NCBI RefSeq assembly: GCF_018304765.1
Contig: NZ_CP072643.1
Location: forward strand, 186,001-250,000
Reading direction: 5' to 3'
Length of the DNA stretch: 64,000 bases
From: Chloracidobacterium sp. N
GTDB lineage: Bacteria; Acidobacteriota; Blastocatellia; Chloracidobacteriales; Chloracidobacteriaceae
Positions within the stretch are counted from its first letter, which is position 1, and every line of letters starts with the position of its first letter. Shown one piece after another: positions 58,340-64,000 of this stretch. The position numbers and the translations under genes are program-made. The notes below the pieces were generated by a model that did not search any database, was not told where the DNA came from, and worked only from the letters and a program-made list of their open reading frames with translations.

Positions 58340-59461
58340 CTAGCGCAGGGTCAGTGCCAGGTATTCAATATACGCCCGCGGCCCCGGCGTCACCCCGCGC
58401 GGACGGCGCAGGTTCTGAAGACAACCATCAAAGGCGCGCACGACAACGGCGGCTTCCATTTCACGCTCGACGTTCTCCCGGTGAATCTGCCGGCACAGCG
58501 CCAGTCCCTCGTCAATTGCCTGCAGGATGAAAGCCACGGAAGCGGAAGGATGCTCCAGCGGCGGGTCTTCTCCGGCTGCGGCAGCCGTTTGGGCCATCAG
58601 CAGCGCCTGTTCAACATCGGCATCAGTGATGAAGGGATTGGGCACGGCCGCATCGGCAATATGCCGCTCGATGGAAAACACCGTTCCACGGACAAGGTCC
58701 TGGGTCAGCGCCAGCCCGACGGCATCCTCGATGCCTTCAAGCGGAATGGCGCGCACCGGCGTGTCCCACCCGGCAGGCCGCCAGGTCAGACGCTCTGACT
58801 CCAACATGGCCGTCCGGTAGCGGACGTGCTGTGGCAGCGCATAGCGTGGATGGCGTGCGCCAAGCTGCTTGCGCTGGGCGCGGTCGGAAACGTAGTAGGC
58901 ATCCACCCCGCCCAGCGCATTTTTTCTGATCTGCTCGGCATAGACACTGGGCAGGGGGTCATCGGACACCGGACAGAAAAAGACGCCCGACGGCAGCGAC
59001 ACTTCCGGCAGGTCACCCAGCCGCGCCAGAAAGTCGGCCAAGTTGTCCGGGGGCGCTTTGCCAATGTAGTCATTGATGCGCCGCCCGTAAGCTATCACCC
59101 GCGCCGCCTGAAGCTGGTCGGCCGGCAACCAGGGAAAAGGGGCTTCGCGCATGCGCCGGTCGAGTTCCTCCGCCGGCAGACGCTCAAAAAACACCCTGAT
59201 GATGCCGTCCCGGAGTTCGTCAATACACAGCAGGGCAACGTCTGTGAAGGCCGCCGGTGGTTCGTCGGCGTGCTCATCTCCGGCGTGGTTGTCTTCAACC
59301 GGTGCGGCGTGGAGCAGAAAACGCAGTCCCAGATAACGTCCCCAGGACATACGCGGCCCCGTTTGAAAAGTGGCTGTGGCACCGCCAGCCCCCACCTGGC
59401 GCACACCACTGCCCTGGCGCTGCTGCGCCCGCAGTTTCTGAGCTTTGGTTTTCTTGGGCAT
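58340..59461 (-). CDS. Hypothetical protein, about 373 aa
   Basis: ATG at 59461 (MPKKTKAQKLRAQQRQG) gives a basic N-terminus and is preferred over 59542. The body is soluble, with LLCIDELRDGIIRVFFERL, EVSLPSGVFFCPVSDDPLPS and FILQAIDEGLALCRQIHREN. No signal peptide, membrane segment or known domain was recognised. Codon use looks like its neighbours, so it is likely a real gene. Confidence 0.65.
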   Translation of the reverse strand: MPKKTKAQKLRAQQRQGSGVRQVGAGGATATFQTGPRMSWGRYLGLRFLLHAAPVEDNHAGDEHADEPPAAFTDVALLCIDELRDGIIRVFFERLPAEELDRRMREAPFPWLPADQLQAARVIAYGRRINDYIGKAPPDNLADFLARLGDLPEVSLPSGVFFCPVSDDPLPSVYAEQIRKNALGGVDAYYVSDRAQRKQLGARHPRYALPQHVRYRTAMLESERLTWRPAGWDTPVRAIPLEGIEDAVGLALTQDLVRGTVFSIERHIADAAVPNPFITDADVEQALLMAQTAAAAGEDPPLEHPSASVAFILQAIDEGLALCRQIHRENVEREMEAAVVVRAFDGCLQNLRRPRGVTPGPRAYIEYLALTLR

Positions 59462-59572
59462 ACAACAATCGGACCGCAACCGAAGCCGGACCGGGACGAG
59501 AAGAAACATCCCTGTCACCAGGCAGGATGCGCGCTGCGTCACCGGCAGGACTTCGGGATGGAGAATCAGAAT

Positions 59573-60022
59573 TCAGGCCACGGGCGGCGGAGATGGACGG
59601 TTGAGCACGGCAACAGTCAGGCGACTGACGCACACCAGCCGTCCTTCTTCATCCTGGATTCGGATGTCCCAGACATGGGTGCTCGACCCAATGTGCAGGG
59701 CCGTCACCGTCCCATAGACAAAGCCCTCGCGCACCGCACGGAGGTGATTGGCATTGATTTCCAGCCCAACCACCATCCGCTCCGGGGACACCAGATGCGA
59801 GGCTACACTGCCCATCGTCTCGGCCAGCGCCACAGAGGCACCCCCGTGCAGCAGGCCGTAGGGCTGCTTCGTCCGCTCATCCACGGGCATGCGCGCCCGC
59901 AGGCAGGTTGGTGTGGCTTCCACAAATTCAATTCCCAAGTGCGCTGCCAATCCAAACCGCGCCGAGCTCAGCGCAGCCGGTGCGGCATCCGGCGGAAAAA
60001 CGGCCAGTTGTGATTCACTCAT
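59573..60022 (-). CDS. PaaI-type hotdog thioesterase
   Basis: ATG at 60022 (MSESQLAVF) gives 149 residues. The hotdog signature is PYGLLHGGASVALAETMGSVA, then VGLEINANHLRAVREGFVYG and VWDIRIQDEEGRLVCVSRLTVAVL. Family members hydrolyse aryl- or acyl-CoA thioesters. It follows HMG-CoA reductase in the same orientation with a 121-base gap. Confidence 0.88.
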   Translation of the reverse strand: MSESQLAVFPPDAAPAALSSARFGLAAHLGIEFVEATPTCLRARMPVDERTKQPYGLLHGGASVALAETMGSVASHLVSPERMVVGLEINANHLRAVREGFVYGTVTALHIGSSTHVWDIRIQDEEGRLVCVSRLTVAVLNRPSPPPVA

Positions 60023-60143
60023 AGGCAGTGGCTGTCGTTTCGGGAAAAATGGCAGGTCACGCGACCGGCGCCCGCCGGGTGTCAGACCGATGTCAGCCCC
60101 TGCGGCGCGTGGCGGCAAGCGCGGACCTGCGCCTCAGCGATGT

Positions 60144-61313
60144 TCAGCGGTTGCGTCCATACTGTTCATGGCTCGACACCCAGTCGTGCGAACTGATGGC
60201 CGAGGCCAGCGAAAGCTCCCCGGCCAGGACGACCGCCGCCACGATTTCGGCGAGTTTGTTGACCTTACCCGGCCCGTCACAGCCAAGCAACTTCAGGCAC
60301 TCGCGCTGGGTTGGCAGGGCCGTTCCCCCGCCGTAGGTGGCCACGATGAGCGAAGGAATCGTGATGGAGAGATAAAGGGCATCATCCGGCGTGCGTTCGC
60401 AGTAGAGAATGCCCGCCGAGGACTCGGACACATTGGCGACATCCTGCCCCGTAGCGATAAACATGGCCGTCACGCCATTGGCCGAGTGCGCGCCATTGTT
60501 GTTGACGCCCGACATGAACCCCCCAATGGACTGCACCTGAAAATGGTAGTGGAGCGATTCGGGTGAAGTCCGCATCACCTGGCGGAGCAGATCGCCGGGG
60601 ATGGTCGCTTCCGCCGTGACGCGCTTGCCCCGCGTCATGATGCTGTTGATCTGCGAGGCTTTCTTGTCCGTGGCGAAGTTGGACTCCAGAAACCACCGCA
60701 CGACCTTGCCGTGGTTCTGCACAATCCACTGACAGGCGACATACGTTGCCCGCCCGACCATGTTCTGCCCGGCGGCATCGCCCGTCGAGTAGTTGAAGCG
60801 CGTGTAGAGGAACTTGTTCGCCTGGTAAAACTCGATATTGAGCAGCTTGCCGACGCGGGTCGTGGATTCGGCAGCCGCCTTGACCTGAGTGAAGTGTTCA
60901 CGCAGCCAGTCAGCAAAATCGCGGGCATCGCGGGCGTTCTGGAAAATGAAGACCGGCGCACGCTGCATCTGGTCGGCCGTCACCGTACAGAGGACGCCCC
61001 CCGCCATCGTCAGCGCCTTCATGCCCCGGTTATAGCTTGCCACGAGCGTCCCTTCTGACGTCGCCAACGGGATCAGAAACTCCCCCTGGGCGTGCTCCCC
61101 GTGGATGAGAATCGGCCCGGCCAGACCAATCGGCACCTGCGCCACACCGATGAAACTTTCGATGTTGCCACGGCAAACATGCGGGTCGAACGAATAGCGG
61201 TTGACATGCTGGAACGGCTCGCCTAGGTACTGCGCGGCCAGTTCCTGCCGCTGCCGGATGATTTCATCGGCATAGTCATCTTCTTTACTGTACGGAACGC
61301 GCACAGAGGCCAT
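60144..61313 (-). CDS. HMG-CoA reductase
   Basis: The protein has 389 residues. The class I-like pattern is seen in IESFIGVAQVPIGLAGP, the catalytic Glu in TSEGTLVASYNRG, the Lys in ATDKKASQIN, the Asp in ATGQDVANVSESSAG and the C-terminal His in SHEQYGRNR. GDAAGQNMVGRATY is the cofactor-binding part. It commits carbon to mevalonate for isoprenoids; other mevalonate genes are not in the window. Confidence 0.93.
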   Translation of the reverse strand: MASVRVPYSKEDDYADEIIRQRQELAAQYLGEPFQHVNRYSFDPHVCRGNIESFIGVAQVPIGLAGPILIHGEHAQGEFLIPLATSEGTLVASYNRGMKALTMAGGVLCTVTADQMQRAPVFIFQNARDARDFADWLREHFTQVKAAAESTTRVGKLLNIEFYQANKFLYTRFNYSTGDAAGQNMVGRATYVACQWIVQNHGKVVRWFLESNFATDKKASQINSIMTRGKRVTAEATIPGDLLRQVMRTSPESLHYHFQVQSIGGFMSGVNNNGAHSANGVTAMFIATGQDVANVSESSAGILYCERTPDDALYLSITIPSLIVATYGGGTALPTQRECLKLLGCDGPGKVNKLAEIVAAVVLAGELSLASAISSHDWVSSHEQYGRNR

Positions 61314-61461
61314 AGTCTGGGTTCTCCTTCGGAAAGAATTTCGATGAGTGGGAGCGCATACGTGATCAGCGCGCGTTATACATCACCGCCCCGGTGCGTC
61401 AACCCTGAAGTACGCACGGATGGCGGTCAGCAGTCCGCACTTTTCCACGTTCGTCCCCGTT

Positions 61462-61485
61462 TGACAAACCCAAACGGGCTTGTCA
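61462..61485. promoter_or_regulatory. Inverted repeat, possible operator
   Basis: TGACA...CCC-AAAC-GGG...TGTCA forms a 24-base near-perfect inverted repeat in the 338-base region between the divergent genes at 61313 and 61652. The rest of this region shows no gene. A GAGGAG site precedes the ATG at 61652. The regulatory role is inferred from position and symmetry. Confidence 0.35.
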
Positions 61486-61651
61486 GCATCATTGCTTCGG
61501 CTGGATTACCGGTTTCGTTCAATCCACGGATTTGACCCCAGAGACGAGAGAAACGCAACGTGTCTGATCACCGGACCTGGCCCGTACCTGCCCGTTGGGG
61601 CTGCCCACCCCAAATCATTGACTGAACCACTTCGAGGAGAGCCTATTTGCC

Positions 61652-62638
61652 ATGAAGACTGTTTCGATTGCCGTCCTCAGCCTTGCACTTGCCGCCGGGG
61701 CGACCGGTACTGCCACTTTTGCCCACACCGTCGCCGGAGTGCCCGCACAGGACAATGCTGCCAAGCAGCGCAAGGAATATGACGACTACAAGAAAATTGA
61801 GGCGGAGCAGGACCCGGCCAAAAAACTTGAACTGGCGCGCGCCTTCTTCGATTCCGACCCGACCCCGACGTATGTCAAGTACGTCCAGGGACAGGTCAAT
61901 GCGGCCCGCTACGCCCTGTTTACCCGCTACAAAGACGCCGGCGACCTGGCTAATGCCGCCAAAATTGCCGATGAATACGTGGCTTCCGTCCCTGAAACCG
62001 ATCTGTTCTTTGCCTTTCAGTTGACGACGCTGGCCGAAGCCCGGGCGCTCAAACAGGGGGTGAAGCCGGAGGCCGCCGGGGCGTGGGCGGAAGCCGCCAA
62101 ATACGCCACCAAAGCCCGCAAACTCATCGTCGAGGACAACCGGAGCGAAGCGATGCTCTACGACTCCAAGACGACCACCTGGGACAAGGTCAAGCCGGGG
62201 TTTGTGGCCTACCTTCACCGGATTGAAGCCCTGGCGCACTTCGCTGCCAGGCAGAACGACCAGGCGGAAAAATCGCTGCTGGCAGTCATTGAAACCAAGT
62301 GCGACGCCTATCCCGATGTCTATTTCCTGCTCGGCCAAATCCACAACGCGCGGTATGACGACAAGGCCAACGCCTTCAACAAGCTCTCGGCCGAAGCACA
62401 AAGTGGTGAACAAGGACAGAAGCTGCTGCAGGAAGCCAGGGAAGAATCCAAAAAGGCGGCTGAGTTCTTCGCCCGCGGCATTCTCGTGGCTGAGGCTTCC
62501 CCAAACAAGGAGGCCTACAAGGCAGTCGTCGCCAACGCCCGCAAGGAAATGGAAGAGTCTTACGAAATTTGGAATGACGGCAAGAAGGACGGACTGGACG
62601 AGTTCATGGCCGGCTTCAAATCCACCTGCCAGCCGTGA
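61652..62638 (+). CDS. Secreted helical (TPR-like) protein
   Basis: The protein has 328 residues. The signal peptide is MKTVSIAVLSLALAAGATG with a likely cleavage near FAHT. The mature protein is alpha-helical with TPR-like blocks such as YALFTRYKDAGDLANAAKIADEYVA and FAARQNDQAEKSLLAVIE, and it is charged and Lys/Ala rich. The ATG at 61652 follows GAGGAG. The function is unknown; it is probably a periplasmic interaction scaffold. Confidence 0.72.
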   Translation: MKTVSIAVLSLALAAGATGTATFAHTVAGVPAQDNAAKQRKEYDDYKKIEAEQDPAKKLELARAFFDSDPTPTYVKYVQGQVNAARYALFTRYKDAGDLANAAKIADEYVASVPETDLFFAFQLTTLAEARALKQGVKPEAAGAWAEAAKYATKARKLIVEDNRSEAMLYDSKTTTWDKVKPGFVAYLHRIEALAHFAARQNDQAEKSLLAVIETKCDAYPDVYFLLGQIHNARYDDKANAFNKLSAEAQSGEQGQKLLQEAREESKKAAEFFARGILVAEASPNKEAYKAVVANARKEMEESYEIWNDGKKDGLDEFMAGFKSTCQP

Positions 62639-62736
62639 AGGCTCCAGCCTGCCGTGAAGGCTCCAGCCTGAACGCCCTGACAGGCCCCATTCAGCGACGG
62701 TCCTCCCTGCGTGTCCTCTGAACCCGTATCCGCCGC

Positions 62737-62850
62737 ATGCCAAAACGTGGATACCAGACCTTTGAACACCTCATGGCCCAGCCTGAAACCCGGCTGGGCC
62801 ACCGGTTTGCATGCCGTGAACGGCTTGCCGAGGCGCTGTCCCACGGCGTC
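62737..62850 (+). pseudogene. Truncated duplicate of the rnc 5' end
   Basis: About 112 bases starting at ATG 62737 match the first codons of rnc at 63688 with only about four mismatches (MPKRGYQTFEHLMAQPETRL versus MPKRGHQTFEHLMAQLETRL), then the similarity stops. The copy lies on the other side of the toxin-antitoxin pair, so the pair sits between two copies of the rnc start. Confidence 0.85.
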
Positions 62851-62941
62851 ACGCCTTGGCGTTTTCCCCCACACATAGCAGAAGCTTCGCGGTTTCCGGT
62901 GGCGCTGTTATCAATTCCATCTGTGGTAAGAACCAGGTTAC

Positions 62942-63292
62942 TTGTGGAGTCGGGGTATGTCTCTGACTGTGCGGGAGGAAAGTCGGATGATGAGGCACTT
63001 GGCTGTCTCCCGTGAGCGCATTGCAGAATTCTGCCGCCAGCGGGGTATCCGGCAACTGGCGTTTTTTGGCTCGGTCCTGCGGGAAGACTTCAGACCGGAC
63101 AGCGACATTGATGTGTTGGTCGAGTTCGAGCCTGACCGGGTTCCAACCCTCTTCGACATTGTGGGAATGGAGCAGGAATTATCAGCCATGTTGGGAGGAC
63201 GCCGGGTTGATCTGCGTACTCCGGAAGACCTGAGTCCCTATTTTCGGAACCAGGTTCTCAGGGAAGCTGCGTTGCAATATGCAACCGAATGA
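62942..63292 (+). CDS. mntA: MntA antitoxin, minimal nucleotidyltransferase
   Basis: The protein has 116 residues, with a possible later start at 62972 or 62975. The motif [22 protein letters not shown] is GS, ten residues, then DxD, as in MntA antitoxins that AMPylate the HepT toxin. The gene overlaps hepT by 14 bases and precedes it, which is the standard order. The chemistry is inferred from characterised MntA-HepT pairs. Confidence 0.9.
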   Translation: MWSRGMSLTVREESRMMRHLAVSRERIAEFCRQRGIRQLAFFGSVLREDFRPDSDIDVLVEFEPDRVPTLFDIVGMEQELSAMLGGRRVDLRTPEDLSPYFRNQVLREAALQYATE

Positions 63293-63635
63293 CCTGATCC
63301 GGCTTCGCCACAGGCTGGACGCCGCTCACGAAGCGCTGCGCTTTGTTCACGGAAAGCAGCGTATTGACCTCGACAGCGATCGTCAGCTTGTCTGGGCGCT
63401 GGTCAAGGCCATTGAAATCATTGGCGAGGCAGCGTATCAGATGGCTCCCACGGTAAGAGCCGAAATACCTGACCTGCCGTGGAACGGCATCATCGGTATG
63501 CGACATCGCCTTGTGCATGCCTATTTCGACATCAACCTGGATATCCTCTGGAAAACGGTGCAGCAGGGACTCCCACCCCTTGTGGCCGGGATCGAGAAGT
63601 ATCTTTCAACCGTGGACACCGGAAGCAACCGTTGA
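63279..63635 (+). CDS. hepT: HepT toxin ribonuclease
   Basis: The protein has 118 residues. The HEPT motif R-x4-H-x-Y is in [15 protein letters not shown], and [18 protein letters not shown] is the conserved helix. HepT is an RNase whose activity is blocked when MntA AMPylates the motif tyrosine. The pair stands between two copies of the rnc start. Confidence 0.9.
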   Translation: MQPNDLIRLRHRLDAAHEALRFVHGKQRIDLDSDRQLVWALVKAIEIIGEAAYQMAPTVRAEIPDLPWNGIIGMRHRLVHAYFDINLDILWKTVQQGLPPLVAGIEKYLSTVDTGSNR

Positions 63636-63687
63636 ACGCCCGCATCCTGTCCAACCTTCGCTGACACCCAACCCCATCATCCACCTC

Positions 63688-64000
63688 ATGCCAAAACGTG
63701 GCCACCAGACCTTTGAACACCTCATGGCCCAGCTTGAAACCCGGCTGGGCCACCGGTTTGCATGCCGTGAACGGCTTGCCGAGGCGCTGACCCACCGCTC
63801 CTACGCCCTGGAGCACCCACCCACCCCCCACAACGAACGCCTCGAATTCCTTGGCGATGCCGTACTGGGGTTCATCATCTGTGCGTGGCTCGTCGAGCGG
63901 TTCCCTGCCGCCAGCGAAGGTGATCTGGCCAAGGCCAAGGGGCACCTCGTGGCTTCCGCCCAACTGGCCCAGGCCGCCGAGCGCATCGGGTTGGGTGAAG
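63688..64000 (+). CDS. rnc: Ribonuclease III, 5' part
   Basis: ATG at 63688 starts a frame open to the window edge (104 codons). HERLAEALTHRS-like sequence (RERLAEALTHRSYALEHPP), NERLEFLGDAVLGFIICAWL and GDLAKAKGHLVASAQLA are the RNase III catalytic-domain signature, with the acidic residues of the ERLEFLGDAVL motif. The double-stranded RNA-binding domain is outside the window. Its first 112 bases are duplicated at 62737. Confidence 0.93.
   Translation, partial: MPKRGHQTFEHLMAQLETRLGHRFACRERLAEALTHRSYALEHPPTPHNERLEFLGDAVLGFIICAWLVERFPAASEGDLAKAKGHLVASAQLAQAAERIGLGE

Overview
The window is high-GC (about 60%) chromosomal DNA from a bacterium. The gene content suggests an aerobic or microaerobic, possibly thermophilic or phototrophic Acidobacteriota such as the Chloracidobacterium group: a late cobalamin pathway with a cobaltochelatase, a korAB-type 2-oxoacid:ferredoxin oxidoreductase, a bacterial HMG-CoA reductase, and many secreted proteins without close families. 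This taxonomic reading is inference from gene content; no rRNA or tRNA gene was seen.

Layout. 1-790 is the 5' part of a secreted Cys-tailed protein (family A below). 1040-9801 holds a delta-60-repeat secreted protein, then a tight co-directional cluster of a coiled-coil protein, a GT28-like glycosyltransferase, three radical SAM enzymes and a small anchored protein. 9848-11578 (minus) carries a Dam-type methylase and a DUF6683-like secreted protein. 11579-12710 has no intact gene, but contains a candidate structured RNA with an IS605-like terminal hairpin. 12711-21128 is a cobalamin operon (cobN, a BtuF-like binding protein, cobO, a methyltransferase, a DUF1874 ring-nuclease homologue, cobB/cbiA). 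21154-26109 holds yjbQ, two secreted proteins and a nucleotidyltransferase toxin-antitoxin pair set in a tandem duplication.

26393-46926 is an accessory and decaying region. It holds glycosyltransferases, an FAD/polyferredoxin pseudogene, two IS200/IS605-family TnpB elements (1425 and 1556 bp, ends mapped to the base) that each interrupt a gene, more Cys-tailed proteins, a GMC oxidoreductase pair, and four genes knocked out of frame at G/C homopolymers. 46927-64000 is calmer: a DUF262 nuclease, a class III PHA synthase-like protein, an OpuB-type osmolyte transporter, trpB, korAB, a CBS protein, a thioesterase, HMG-CoA reductase, a secreted helical protein, a canonical MntA-HepT toxin-antitoxin pair flanked by a duplicated rnc start, and the 5' part of rnc.

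The strongest leads are: (1) a lineage-restricted family of secreted proteins with a conserved helical body, a TDGFF-like motif and a divergent Cys-rich tail (five loci); (2) a DUF1874 (AcrIII-1/Crn2-type) cyclic-tetra-adenylate ring nuclease homologue inside a cobalamin operon; (3) two TnpB loci with mapped ends and predicted guide RNAs; (4) repeated poly-G/C frameshifts that look either like phase-variable tracts or like sequence errors; (5) an orphan HEARO/omega-RNA-like structured RNA upstream of cobN.
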